From positions 1-51,237 of the forward strand of contig JABLXR010000030.1 in NCBI GenBank assembly GCA_013178015.1: a stretch of 51,237 bases of DNA, written 5' to 3'. Source of the DNA: Anaerolineae bacterium (GTDB lineage Bacteria; Chloroflexota; Anaerolineae; DRVO01). The position numbers were made by a program, and so were the translations under genes. How positions within the stretch are numbered: position 1 is the first letter of the stretch; each line of letters begins with the position of its first letter. The notes beneath the pieces were generated by a model. The model was given only the letters and a program-made list of their open reading frames with translations, was not told the origin of the DNA and searched no databases. Positions 39,949 through 48,300 of this stretch are shown here, piece after piece.

Positions 39949-40698
39949 ATGAAGCTGGAAGGGCGGGTGGCCATAGTGACTGGGGCCAGCCGGGGCATTG
40001 GCCTGGCAACTGCCAGGCTCTTCGCTCAGGAGGGCGCCAAGGTGGTGCTGGCGGCGCGCAGCAGAGACGACCTGGAGGCAGCTGCTGCCGATCTGAGACA
40101 GGGGGGCGCTGAAGCCCTGGCCGTGCCAACTGACGTGACCAAGAAGGAGGACACGGTCCGCCTGGCCCAGGTGACGCAGGACCACTTCGGCCAAATAGAC
40201 GTGTTGGTCAACAACGCGGGGGTGACGCGGCACAAGCTCGTGCTCGACATAACTGAGGAAGACTGGGACCTGACTTTCGACGTCAACATCAAGGGGGTAT
40301 TCCTCTGCACTCAGGCCGTCCTGCCGATGATGATCGCCCGCCGCAGCGGCCGCATCATCAACGTCGCCTCCATGTCGGCTCTCCGCGGTTCGGTACGCCG
40401 ATCCGCGTACAGCGCGGCCAAGCATGCTGTCATCGGCTTCGCCGACTCGGTGGCCCAGGAGGTGGGCCCCTATGGCATCTCGGTGAATACCATCGCCCCG
40501 GGCCCGGTAGCCACGGTCCTGCGGGCCCGCCGGTATCCTCTCGAGGACCCGGCCCTCTTGCCCCAGCCCATCGAGGTCGCCCGGCTGGCCCTGTTTCTGG
40601 CCTCGGATGACGCCCGCACCATCCATGGGGCGGTGGTGCGGGTCGCCGTTGGCCCTGAGCCCATACCGGTCAACGAGAGCGTGACCATCGACGACTGA
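39949..40698 (+). CDS. Short-chain dehydrogenase/reductase (SDR), copy 2
   Basis: The 249-residue protein has TGASRGIG, NNAGVTRH and YSAAK, with Ser in NVASMSALRG. It is a paralogue of the SDR at 12387: shared stretches include ITEEDWDLTFDVN versus TTEEDWDLTFDVN, KGVFLCTQAVLP, LALFLASDDARTIH and the tail RVAVGPEPIP. It is probably an NAD(P)-dependent sugar or alcohol dehydrogenase. The ATG at 39949 has GGGAGG at five-base spacing; the frame from 39670 includes the leader and is rejected. It is followed by a Gfo/Idh/MocA dehydrogenase on the same strand. Confidence 0.9.
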   Translation: MKLEGRVAIVTGASRGIGLATARLFAQEGAKVVLAARSRDDLEAAAADLRQGGAEALAVPTDVTKKEDTVRLAQVTQDHFGQIDVLVNNAGVTRHKLVLDITEEDWDLTFDVNIKGVFLCTQAVLPMMIARRSGRIINVASMSALRGSVRRSAYSAAKHAVIGFADSVAQEVGPYGISVNTIAPGPVATVLRARRYPLEDPALLPQPIEVARLALFLASDDARTIHGAVVRVAVGPEPIPVNESVTIDD

Positions 40699-40856
40699 AG
40701 CGAAGGCCTCCGCATCCGACGGGGGCCTGACGAACGACACTTGAGGAGAGAAGGCGGCGCTGACGCACTGGGGGGGCAACAGGGGGCTGCTTCCTGTCGC
40801 CTTCGCATAGCAGGGCCTGGCGATTCACGATGGGCTGCCCGCTGAGGAGGACACCT

Positions 40857-41867
40857 GTGTTACGTATGGGACTGATCGGCGCCGGGACCATGGGCCGGTG
40901 GTACGCCCGCACCTTCGCCGAGTACGAGCGCTCACGGCTGGTGGCCGTATGCGACATGGACCGGGCCAGGGCCCAGGCGCTGGCGGAGCAGTGGGGAGCG
41001 GCTGCACACACTGACTATCGAGCCATGCTGGCAGAAGAGCAGCTAGACGCCGTGGCCGTGGCCACGCCGGACCGCTTCCACCGGGCTCCGGCTGTGGCCT
41101 GTCTGGAGGCGGGTAAGCACGTGCTCTGCGAGAAGCCTCTGGCCACCACCATGGAGGATGCACTGGCCATCGAGGAAGCGGCCAGTCGAACCGGCCGAGA
41201 GGTCATGGTGAACTTCGGCAACCGTCGGCGCGACCGCGTCCAGGCAGCTCGCCGGGCGGTCCTCGAGGAGGGTGCGATCGGGGAGATCGCCGATGCCTAT
41301 GTCGAGCTCAACGAGCGCATCGGCAAGACGAACACGCTTTCCTGGGCCGCGGAGACCTCGCCTGTTTGGTTCTTGCTCAGCCACTGCGTGGACACGCTTC
41401 GTTACGTAACCGGCCTGGAGATAGTGGAGGTGAGGGGCTACGAGACGCGGAAGCTGTTGGCCGCACGAGGTCTGCCCACCAGCGACACGGCGCTCTTCGT
41501 GGCGGAGCTGAGCAACGGCGGCCACGCCTTCCTGGGATCGAGCTGGGCCTTTCCCGAGGCCTACGGTCCAGACATTGACTTCCGGCTGCGCCTCCTGGGC
41601 GTGCGAGGGCTGCTCGAGGTGCAGATGCACCCGCACGACATGTGGCTGCACACCGGCAGAAGCCGCACCCTTAACTACACTTACGGCTACCTGGATCACC
41701 GCGGCCACATGAGCCACTGGTGGACCGACTCGACCTGCTACTTCGTGGACTGCATCCTGGACCGTGTGCACCCAACTCCAGACCTCGCCGACGGCCTGGC
41801 CTGTCTGCGGGTGCTTCTGGCCATGGAGGAGGCGGCGGCAACAGGCCGCTCGTGCCGGGTGGGGTAG
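40857..41867 (+). CDS. Gfo/Idh/MocA-family oxidoreductase, copy 1
   Basis: The 336-residue protein starts at GTG 40857 with GAGGAGG six bases upstream. It has the Rossmann motif LIGAGTMGRWYARTF, VAVATPDRFH and the family signature LCEKPLATTMEDA. The C-terminal half holds the usual HCVDTLRYVTG helix with the catalytic-region His. It oxidises a sugar, cyclitol or related polyol with NAD(P). An NTDYRAMLAEEQLDAV-type linker region (HTDYRAMLAEEQLDAV) is standard. A role in the same pathway as the SDR upstream is likely but unproven. Confidence 0.88.
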   Translation: MLRMGLIGAGTMGRWYARTFAEYERSRLVAVCDMDRARAQALAEQWGAAAHTDYRAMLAEEQLDAVAVATPDRFHRAPAVACLEAGKHVLCEKPLATTMEDALAIEEAASRTGREVMVNFGNRRRDRVQAARRAVLEEGAIGEIADAYVELNERIGKTNTLSWAAETSPVWFLLSHCVDTLRYVTGLEIVEVRGYETRKLLAARGLPTSDTALFVAELSNGGHAFLGSSWAFPEAYGPDIDFRLRLLGVRGLLEVQMHPHDMWLHTGRSRTLNYTYGYLDHRGHMSHWWTDSTCYFVDCILDRVHPTPDLADGLACLRVLLAMEEAAATGRSCRVG

Positions 41868-41951
41868 CGCCTTGCCACCCGTAGGGTCGGCCCGGGCGGG
41901 AGCACGAACCTGTGCCCGAGGGTACCCCCCAGCTGTGCCGACCCCGGTCGC

Positions 41952-42866
41952 CTATGCCTTCTCCCAGTCGAGCCCGTACAGCTCGGCGGCGTTGCGCCAG
42001 CCGATCCGCTCAATCTGGGCAGCGGTAGCTCCTGCTTCCTCTAGGAAGCCCACCAGCGCCGCCACGCTGGGCGTGTAGGGCACGTCCTCCACCGAGCGGA
42101 TCTGCCGCCTGCCCATGGGAGAGGTGTTGTCCGGCACGTCGAAGAGCACGCCGTAGGGCAAGTATGGTGGCCCCACTCGGTTGGTCCAGTCGGTGCCGGC
42201 CACTAGCCGCTCCGATCCGATCTCCCGCAGCGCCCGGGAGAGGGCAGCGATGTTGTTGAAATCGCGGATCTCTACCCAGAAGTTCTCTCCTCGGGCCAGA
42301 CGGGGAGCCAACTGGTCGATGTAGTAGTCGGACATGCGGCCGCCGATGGCGTGGGCCACCAGGTAGCGGGCGTGGGGAAGGGCCTGGGCCAGGGCGAGGA
42401 GCTGGGCCATGTGACCTATGCCGGTCTCGTAGTTGGTGGAGACGTGGACGTGGATGGGCAGGCCGTAGCCGGTGGCCTGTTCGACGGAGGTCATCACCTC
42501 GGGCCGGGTCAGACCGGCCTCGACCACGTCCACCAGCACCTCGCCGTACTGGACGAACCCCCACTCCTCGGCCGCCAGCCGGAGGACCCGCTGCGATTCC
42601 TCGGGGAACTGGGGGCTCACCAGGCAGGCGCCGTAGAGGCGACCACCAGAGCGGGTGCACAGGTCGTGCAGGAAGCGGTTGCCCCGCTCCAGCCAGTCCG
42701 CATCGGTGCGCATCCGTCCCACTGCGGGTGAGTCGCAACTGACGACAAAGCGGAGGTCGGCCTCGTCGCGGTCCAGAACGGCCAGCAGGTCGGGGAGAAT
42801 GTCTCCCCTGGAGCTGCCGTCTGGGGCGGTATCACTGACGTGAACGTGGGTGTCCAGCCATCTCAT
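41952..42866 (-). CDS. Amidohydrolase-family protein
   Basis: The 304-residue protein has an amidohydrolase metal set: LDTHVHVSD at the start, PIHVHVSTNYE in the middle, YLVAHAIGGR and the Asp in VAGTDWTNRVG. It resembles TIM-barrel lactonases/hydrolases (amidohydrolase_2 group). Its ATG at 42866 overlaps the stop of the AAC(3)-like gene by four bases, with GGGAGGTGG upstream, so the two proteins are produced together. It is distinct from the amidohydrolase at 33572-34480 and not closely similar by eye. Confidence 0.82.
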   Translation of the reverse strand: MRWLDTHVHVSDTAPDGSSRGDILPDLLAVLDRDEADLRFVVSCDSPAVGRMRTDADWLERGNRFLHDLCTRSGGRLYGACLVSPQFPEESQRVLRLAAEEWGFVQYGEVLVDVVEAGLTRPEVMTSVEQATGYGLPIHVHVSTNYETGIGHMAQLLALAQALPHARYLVAHAIGGRMSDYYIDQLAPRLARGENFWVEIRDFNNIAALSRALREIGSERLVAGTDWTNRVGPPYLPYGVLFDVPDNTSPMGRRQIRSVEDVPYTPSVAALVGFLEEAGATAAQIERIGWRNAAELYGLDWEKA

Positions 42867-43696
42867 TCCGGTCCACCTCCCAGGGCCGCTGCATACCAGC
42901 CCAGGAATGCCGAGTCGAACCACTCCTCAGGACGAGCCTCGAGCACGGACAGGGCGTGATCCACCACAGGACGGGCATGGATGCACCTCAGGGTAGCCGA
43001 GCCCAACTTGCCGTAGGCGATCAGGCCGGCCTCTCGCCGCAGCGGCTCCATCAGGGCGTCCTTGTAGTAGGGCCAGACGCCCGGCTTGCGCCAGCCCTGC
43101 ACCTGAGCGAGGAGGCTCGCCCGCTTGCCCTCGGGCAGTGGGCGCACCGCCCGCTCCACGACGAGGCTCTGGACGTAGTGCATCATGGTGTTGACTCTGA
43201 AGTCCACCCCAATGAACAGGATCAGGGCATCCCAAAGGTAGAGCTTGTCCCAGGGGCTCCCGGAGGCGAAGGCAGCCTCTCCCCACGGACTCGGGCGTCC
43301 GCGGGTCCGGGCGTGGTCGCGGGTGAGCTCGACGGCTCTAGCCCCGATAGCGGCTACGGAGTGGGTGGGGTGGTCGCTGCGGACGGCGTCGGGCCGAAGG
43401 CGGAGGGTTTCGGTGATCAGGCCCACATCCGAGGGCGAGCGGCGGATGTCCCACGTCTCGAACCGCCGGTCCCCGTCGCGCTGGGAGAGGGTAGGGACGG
43501 CCACGGTCCCGCCGGGAGCGACCGCATCGAGGAAGCCAGCGACCACGGTATCCGGGCCGCCGATCACGGTTCCCATGCTGCGGAGGGAGCTGTGAAAGAA
43601 CACGGTATCCCCCGGGCTCACTCCCACGGCTCGTAGAGCGCGGATCACGTCCCCGCGCCGAACCTCAACAGCGGGATCTCCTGGCTCAGGTTGCAC
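42863..43696 (-). CDS. AAC(3)-family (antibiotic N-acetyltransferase-like) protein
   Basis: The 277-residue protein has the aminoglycoside 3-N-acetyltransferase family motifs: VFFHSSLRSMGTVIGGPDTV near residue 35, GGTVAVPTLS, and SDHPTHSVAAIG. Members acetylate amino groups using acetyl-CoA, and many chromosomal homologues have no role in resistance. Coupling to an amidohydrolase suggests a metabolic substrate such as an amino sugar. The GTG at 43696 is chosen for its GGAGAGG ribosome site; GTG at 43744 would add 16 residues without a site. Confidence 0.8.
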   Translation of the reverse strand: MQPEPGDPAVEVRRGDVIRALRAVGVSPGDTVFFHSSLRSMGTVIGGPDTVVAGFLDAVAPGGTVAVPTLSQRDGDRRFETWDIRRSPSDVGLITETLRLRPDAVRSDHPTHSVAAIGARAVELTRDHARTRGRPSPWGEAAFASGSPWDKLYLWDALILFIGVDFRVNTMMHYVQSLVVERAVRPLPEGKRASLLAQVQGWRKPGVWPYYKDALMEPLRREAGLIAYGKLGSATLRCIHARPVVDHALSVLEARPEEWFDSAFLGWYAAALGGGPE

Positions 43697-43877
43697 CAGC
43701 CCCTCTCCTGCGGAACAGGACGCTGCTGGCGGCGATACTACCACTCATCGAGGCCGATTGGTAGGACGAGATGGTCCAGTCCCCCAGGCCCAATGCCGTG
43801 CCCGGGCGCCGTGCTCCGGCGATCGGGGGGAACCGCCACGGCCTCAACGCCATCTCGGCGCTGGCTTCGGGAACGGG

Positions 43878-43914
43878 GACAAAGGGAAACCCCCGGCTCA
43901 TCGCGAACCGGGGG
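43878..43914 (-). terminator. Rho-independent terminator of the cold-shock gene
   Basis: Read on the minus strand, a CCCCCGG/CCGGGGG stem with an 11-base loop is followed by TTTCCCTTTGT. It lies 26 bases after the stop codon of the cold-shock gene. It is the clearest T-rich terminator in the window. Confidence 0.7.
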
Positions 43915-43939
43915 TGGGTGCTCGACCTGGAACAGGCCT

Positions 43940-44155
43940 TTAGCGGACTATGCTGACGCGCGCCGCCTGCGGGCCCTTGGGCGAGGATTCTACGTCGAAC
44001 TCTACCGAATCACCCTCGTCCAGGTTCCTAATGCCCTGGCCCTGGATAGCGGAGTAATGGACGAAGACGTCCTTCTCCCCATCCTCGCGGGTGATGAAGC
44101 CGTAGCCCTTGTCCCGATTGAACCACTTGACTGTACCCTTGACTCGATCTGCCAT
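43940..44155 (-). CDS. Cold-shock protein (CspA family)
   Basis: The 71-residue protein is a complete cold-shock domain: [19 protein letters not shown] carries RNP-1 (KGYGFI), and [11 protein letters not shown] carries RNP-2 (VFVHY). It binds single-stranded RNA and DNA and melts RNA structure. The ATG at 44155 has GGGAGG upstream. A long leader (44156 to about 44280) and a T-tailed terminator delimit a single-gene transcript. It is convergent with nothing and unlinked in function to its neighbours. Confidence 0.95.
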   Translation of the reverse strand: MADRVKGTVKWFNRDKGYGFITREDGEKDVFVHYSAIQGQGIRNLDEGDSVEFDVESSPKGPQAARVSIVR

Positions 44156-44288
44156 CCTTATGGCCTCCCTTTGAGCTGTGCCCCTGTACTTTCCTGGCCT
44201 TTCGGATGTCAGTCCGGAAGATCGCTGGTCGTGCAGTGGACAACTGTCTGATAGGCTCTGCCCTCGTTGGCGGCAGAGCCCAGTTATA
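44156..44288 (-). promoter_or_regulatory. Promoter and long structured leader of the cold-shock gene
   Basis: On the minus strand TATAAC (44288-44283) is a plausible -10 box, giving a leader of about 120 bases. A 9-bp stem (GGCTCTGCC/GGCAGAGCC, 44254-44280) sits at its 5' end. Long structured leaders are typical of temperature-regulated csp mRNAs, so post-transcriptional control is plausible. No clear -35 box was found. Confidence 0.4.
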
Positions 44289-44912
44289 GTAACACATCAT
44301 CGTCCATAGGGAAAGAACGGCGCTTTCGGTGTATGTTGCCACGAGGGTGGGTGTGCGACGCGGATGGCCGCAGGAGCGGTGCGCAAGACCCTACAGCCCT
44401 CGGTCCCGAGGTGAGGTGCACCTCCGCTCGGGATGGCTCCGCGTCTGGGGACGCGGACTCCTCGAGTGAGGTCTGGGCGGGACGACGTGGCTCTACAGCC
44501 CTGGGTCCCGAGGTGAGGTGCACCGCGGCTCGGGGAGGTGCCGCGTCTGGGGACGCGGACTCCTCGAGGGAGGTTTGGGCGGGACGACGTGGCTCTACAG
44601 CCCTGGGTCCCGAGGTGAGATGCACCCCGGCTCGGGGTGGCTCCGCGTCTGCGGACGCGGACTCCTCGAGTGAGGCCTGGGCGGGATGGCGTGGCTCTAC
44701 AGCCCTGGGTCCCGAGGTGAGGTGCACCGCGGCTCGGGGTGGCTCCGCGTCTGGGGACGCGGACCCCTCGAGGGAGGTCTGGGCGGCATGGCGTGGCCCT
44801 GGGTGCTGGTTCGTGTCTTGCTCCTAGATGGAGATCTCCCCTTGGGCGGCCCGACGCCGGAGCCCAGGTTGCGGCCAGGGGGCTGAGAAGCGGGGCGGCG
44901 AGCCGCCAGGCG
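44281..44912. other. 632-base intergenic region, mainly a tandem array
   Basis: The region separates the csp promoter from the end of the aminotransferase gene, both on the minus strand. It contains the 102-bp array and about 100 bases of G/C-rich sequence after it. The plus-strand frame through it (repeating GPEVRCT and RGGSASGDADSS) and the minus-strand frames are artefacts of a unit length divisible by three. Confidence 0.55.
44389..44810. repeat. 102-bp tandem array (4 copies) with CGCGT/ACGCG hairpin and ACTCCTCGAG
   Basis: The marker GTCCCGAGGTGAG begins at 44403, 44505, 44607 and 44709, an exact 102-base period. Each unit has a CCGCGT-CTGGGG-ACGCGG hairpin followed by ACTCCTCGAG (ACCCCTCGAG in the last copy). 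This hairpin-then-ACTCCTCG order is the same as in the elements at 4580, 8088 and 11811. Confidence 0.85.
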
Positions 44913-46292
44913 CTATCGTCCCAGTTCGTCGATTGCTTCGGCAAAGGCCTCGTTCAAAGCCACGAAGGCGTCGTCCAGCATGTCGTTCGAGATCACCAGC
45001 GGCGGGGCGATCTTCACCGTGGCCGCGCCGTAGCCCACAGGGGCGAAGAACAGCAGGCCCTTCTGGTACGACTTCTCCACGATCTTGTGGGCCAGGTCGG
45101 TGTCGGGGTCTTTGGTGCCTGGCCTGACGATCTGGATGCCGGCCACCAGTCCCTTGCCGTGGATGACCCCGATGACGCGGTCGAACTTCGCTTGCAGCGC
45201 CTCCAGGTGCCGGAACAGGGTCTCGCCTCGTTGGGCGGCTCGCTCGGTGAGCTTGAGGTCCAGCAAGCGCTTGATGTTGGCGATGGCAGCCATGCAGGCC
45301 ACCGGGTTGCCAGTGTGGGTGCTGGTCATGGACCCCGGGGGGTACTGATCCAGAATCTCGGGACGGCCGATGACGGCCGCCAGGGGCAGCGAGCTGGAGA
45401 TGCCTTTGCCGCAGACGATTAGATCGGGGACGATGCCGTAGTGCTCGAAGGCCCAGAACTTGCCGCTGCGCCCAAACCCGGCCTGTACCTCGTCGGCGAT
45501 GAGAAGGATGTGGTGCTCATCGCACCAGTGACGCAGAGCCTGCATGTACTCCACCGGGGCGAAGTCGGCTCCACCACCCTGGAAGCTCTCGGTTATGACG
45601 GCGGCCACTTTGTCTGGGGTAGCGCCCTGGCGCTCGAGGGTGTTCAGAAACAGCTCGAAGCTAGTGTCTTCGGTGCGGAAGCCGTCAGGGAAAGGCACCT
45701 GGTAGAAGCCCGGGTCCAGGTTGACGATCCACTCCTTGAGCGAAGGGATGCCACCGGCCTGCTGGGCGCCCAGAGTGCGCCCGTGAAAGGCGCGCTCGAA
45801 GCTCACGATGCCGACTTTGGCCTCGCCCTGCCGTCGGCCCCAGGTGCGGGCCAATTTGAGGGAGTTCTCTATGGCCTCTGAGCCGGTGGTGAGCAGGAAG
45901 ACCTTGTCCAGCCCGGCGGGGGCCAGGCCCGCGAGGGTCTTGGCCAGAAGGGCCCGCTGCTCGCTGGGGAAACAGTAATTATGGAGGAGGCTGGCGTTCG
46001 CCTGGTCAATGATAGCTTGCCTGATCTCGGGAGCACCGTGACCGGCGTTGGTGACCAGTACGCCGCTGCTGAGGTCCAGCCACATGTTGCCGTAGGGATC
46101 GTAGACCTGGCAGCCTTCGGCCCGATGCCAGACGATGGGCGGCTGGCCGGTCATGGCCACGGGCTCGTAGCGTCGCAGTGTCTCCAGCGTCTCGAGGGAC
46201 TCGGGAACAGGGATCTTGGTGCCGATGCGTCGGTAGGGCGTGTTCACCCGCGGCACTTCCCGCGGGGTGAGGTCGAAGGCCGAACCTGCCAT
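44913..46292 (-). CDS. Class III pyridoxal-phosphate aminotransferase
   Basis: The 459-residue protein has the class III fold: VYDPYGNMWLDLSSGVLVTN, LTTGSEAIENSLKLAR (PLP phosphate site), SFERAFHGRTLGAQ, and LLIADEVQAGFGRSGKFWAF with the cofactor-binding Asp. The Schiff-base Lys is in LIVCGKGISSSLPLAAVIG. It transfers an amino group from an omega-amino donor; 4-aminobutyrate-type or other substrates are possible and cannot be separated here. The ATG at 46292 has AAGGAG at nine-base spacing. Residues further upstream in frame come from a CCGCAGAG repeat and are excluded. It follows a Gfo/Idh/MocA gene, and the two may form a sugar-amination pair. Confidence 0.88.
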   Translation of the reverse strand: MAGSAFDLTPREVPRVNTPYRRIGTKIPVPESLETLETLRRYEPVAMTGQPPIVWHRAEGCQVYDPYGNMWLDLSSGVLVTNAGHGAPEIRQAIIDQANASLLHNYCFPSEQRALLAKTLAGLAPAGLDKVFLLTTGSEAIENSLKLARTWGRRQGEAKVGIVSFERAFHGRTLGAQQAGGIPSLKEWIVNLDPGFYQVPFPDGFRTEDTSFELFLNTLERQGATPDKVAAVITESFQGGGADFAPVEYMQALRHWCDEHHILLIADEVQAGFGRSGKFWAFEHYGIVPDLIVCGKGISSSLPLAAVIGRPEILDQYPPGSMTSTHTGNPVACMAAIANIKRLLDLKLTERAAQRGETLFRHLEALQAKFDRVIGVIHGKGLVAGIQIVRPGTKDPDTDLAHKIVEKSYQKGLLFFAPVGYGAATVKIAPPLVISNDMLDDAFVALNEAFAEAIDELGR

Positions 46293-46319
46293 GCTCTCTC
46301 GCTCCTTGGGGACGGTAGA

Positions 46320-46468
46320 TCTCACCGCAGAGGCCGCAGAGAGCACAGAGAACAACTGAATGGGATTGTCCCCACGATACGCTGGTGCTGCTCTCGTGCC
46401 CTGGGCGCAACAGCCGCCCCCCGTTCGTTTTCATCTGTTCTCTGCGGTCTCCGCAATCCTGGCGGTGA
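46320..46468. repeat. CCGCAGAG-word inverted-repeat element, copy 2
   Basis: The left arm is TCACCGCAGAGGCCGCAGAG and the right arm is CTCTGCGGTCTCCGCAATCC ending GGCGGTGAA. The spacer of about 85 bases is unlike that of copy 1 (26198-26389). It fills the gap between two minus-strand genes. Confidence 0.88.
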
Positions 46469-46476
46469 ATTGCCCT

Positions 46477-47691
46477 CTATAGTAGCACTGGGTAGAGGCG
46501 GTCGTCGAAGCCCACATAGGCGCTGCCGTTGGCTATGCTGAGGCGGACGGCCTCATTGACGGCTGTGCCGATGAGGGCTTGCTCTGGGAGTGGCCGGCTT
46601 TCCGCCAGCGCGGCAATCAGCTGGCGTCTGCGGGCCAGCCTCTCCTCGCCTTGCAGACCCTCGGAGGCCAGGTACAGGCGGCGGATGTCGTTGAGCCCTT
46701 GGACGATGCTCTCGTAGCCATAGCCAACCCAGTCCACATCTCCCGGGTGGTCCCAGGAGTCGTAGGCCTTGAAGAAGTTGGGGTTATAGTCCTCGTAGCC
46801 GCCCCGCTCGGTGGCAAAGTGAAGGTTACGGTCCTTGTGGTCGGCCCAGTACTCGCCCTCGGTCCCCAGCACCTGCAGGCCCTGGTTGGTAAGGGCGCTG
46901 TTCTTCTGGGTGTTGACCCAGGCTGTCTGCACCCAAAGGACGGAGCCATCTTCCCACTCGATGGTGGCCTGCACGGCATCGAATGCATCGCTGCCGTGCT
47001 GGGGGAGGAATTTCTTCTGGCCGAAGGCAACCAGCCTCTTGGGCTTGAGCCCGGTGACGAAGTAATAGACGTCCACGTAGTGCACTCCCACGTACTCGAA
47101 GGGAGAGCTGTTGTGGGCCCAGAGGCGGAAGTGATCTAGCGGGATCTCCCGGCGCTCCTCGATCCAGGCGTGCCCATGGAGCATCTCGCCCAACCAGCCC
47201 TGGCGGTAGCGGTAGCGAAGGGCCCGCACGGCCCGGTCGTGGCGCTTGTGGTAGTCGGTGTAGACGTAGGCACCCTTCTGGTAAGCTAGTTCCTGGATCT
47301 GCCAGGCTTCGTCCACCTTGAGGCACAGGGGCTTCTCTACCACCACGTCGAAGCCGGCCTCGATGGCCGCCACGATCATGGGCGTGTGAAGGTGATCGGG
47401 AGTGGCCACGATGACGGCGGCCGGCTGCTGGAGCTGAGACAAGGCCTCTCGGAAAGCCTCTGGGCGGCTTTCCTCCAGAGGCGCGGTGTCCGGGTCAGGA
47501 TAGCCGCTGAAGGTGCGGCCAGCGAAGACCTGACGAAGGTGTTGGATGGTGGCCGCCCGCCGACTGGCGACGAGCACGTTCGCCACTCTGCCCTCTCGTT
47601 GCTCCTGAAAGACGGTGGGAAGCACCACTTCCTCGGAGATCATGCCCCCGCCTATCAGGAGCACATTGAGCTTCGCGTCCGTCTGGCCCAT
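46477..47691 (-). CDS. Gfo/Idh/MocA-family oxidoreductase, copy 2
   Basis: The 404-residue protein has LLIGGGMISEEVVLPTVF as the nucleotide-binding start, VIVATPDHLHTPMIV and VVVEKPLCLKVDEA as family signature, and a GVHYVDVYYFVTG helix with the active-region His. It is longer than the copy at 40857 by a C-terminal extension. It is an NAD(P)-dependent dehydrogenase for a sugar or cyclitol. The ATG at 47691 has GAGGAGGA upstream. It precedes an aminotransferase on the same strand, a pairing seen in amino-sugar or aminocyclitol pathways; the assignment here is inference. Confidence 0.87.
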   Translation of the reverse strand: MGQTDAKLNVLLIGGGMISEEVVLPTVFQEQREGRVANVLVASRRAATIQHLRQVFAGRTFSGYPDPDTAPLEESRPEAFREALSQLQQPAAVIVATPDHLHTPMIVAAIEAGFDVVVEKPLCLKVDEAWQIQELAYQKGAYVYTDYHKRHDRAVRALRYRYRQGWLGEMLHGHAWIEERREIPLDHFRLWAHNSSPFEYVGVHYVDVYYFVTGLKPKRLVAFGQKKFLPQHGSDAFDAVQATIEWEDGSVLWVQTAWVNTQKNSALTNQGLQVLGTEGEYWADHKDRNLHFATERGGYEDYNPNFFKAYDSWDHPGDVDWVGYGYESIVQGLNDIRRLYLASEGLQGEERLARRRQLIAALAESRPLPEQALIGTAVNEAVRLSIANGSAYVGFDDRLYPVLL

Positions 47692-47770
47692 CGTCGTTCC
47701 TCCTCGATGCGTGTCCGAGAGGGCCGGTCGCCCGGCCCCACTTCCGTACACCAGTTCATTAATGACAAAG

Positions 47771-47793
47771 CGGGGCGACTCAGGGTCGCCCCG
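47771..47793. other. 9-bp perfect hairpin upstream of the dehydrogenase
   Basis: CGGGGCGAC and GTCGCCCCG pair across a TCAGG loop, 80 bases upstream of the start at 47691. It may be a leader structure, an operator-like palindrome or a relic of a G/C repeat. No T tract is seen on either side. Confidence 0.35.
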
Positions 47794-48080
47794 TTGCACG
47801 CGAAACCACGTCGTCTGGAGGCAGAGACTCGCCCGTAGAGCCGCGCCTCTTTAGGTCGGGTGAGCCGAGTATACGGCTGCGGGTGAGGGCTGGCAAGTGC
47901 ACGCCCTAGGGGGCACGTCTGCGGCCTCGGGATGCCTACGTTGTTCGGATCTCCACGCCCCTGGCTGAATGTGGCGTGGGGCCATCGCGGCGTCCTGCCT
48001 CAGTTGCGGACCATCGCATCCTGCCTGGGCATCTAGGTGGCCTGGCCCAGCAGGCGACTAGACGATGCAACCTAGGTCTA

Positions 48081-48300
48081 GGGCTTTCTCAAAGTCCTGG
48101 GGCAGGCCACCGGAGATGACTATCGGCGAATACTGCGGACGAACACGAGGTTCGCCCCTACGGCTAGGGCGTTGCCAGAGTCTTGTGGCAAGCCACCAGA
48201 GATGACTAGCGGAGAATACTGCGGGCGAACACAAGGTTCGCCCCTACGGCTAGGGCGTGGTCGAAGTGCTGCGGCGGGCCACCACAGATGACTGCCGGAG
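48081..48300. repeat. 86-bp tandem array with GGGCGAAC/GTTCGCCC hairpin (2.6 copies)
   Basis: Units begin at 48081, 48167 and 48253 (third one partial). Each full unit contains the hairpin GGGCGAACACAAGGTTCGCC, then CCTACGGCTAGGGC, and a conserved CCACCAGAGATGACT. The hairpin matches in style the GTAGGGGCGA-type repeats I recall from many environmental genomes. Confidence 0.8.

Noticed and set aside
42863-43696. Aminoglycoside resistance gene
   Set aside because: Family membership alone does not show resistance; the coupling to an amidohydrolase suggests metabolism.
44267-44827. Plus-strand frame with repeating GPEVRCT/RGGSASGDADSS
   Set aside because: It is a product of a 102-bp tandem unit that stays open in several frames; no ribosome site and no family.
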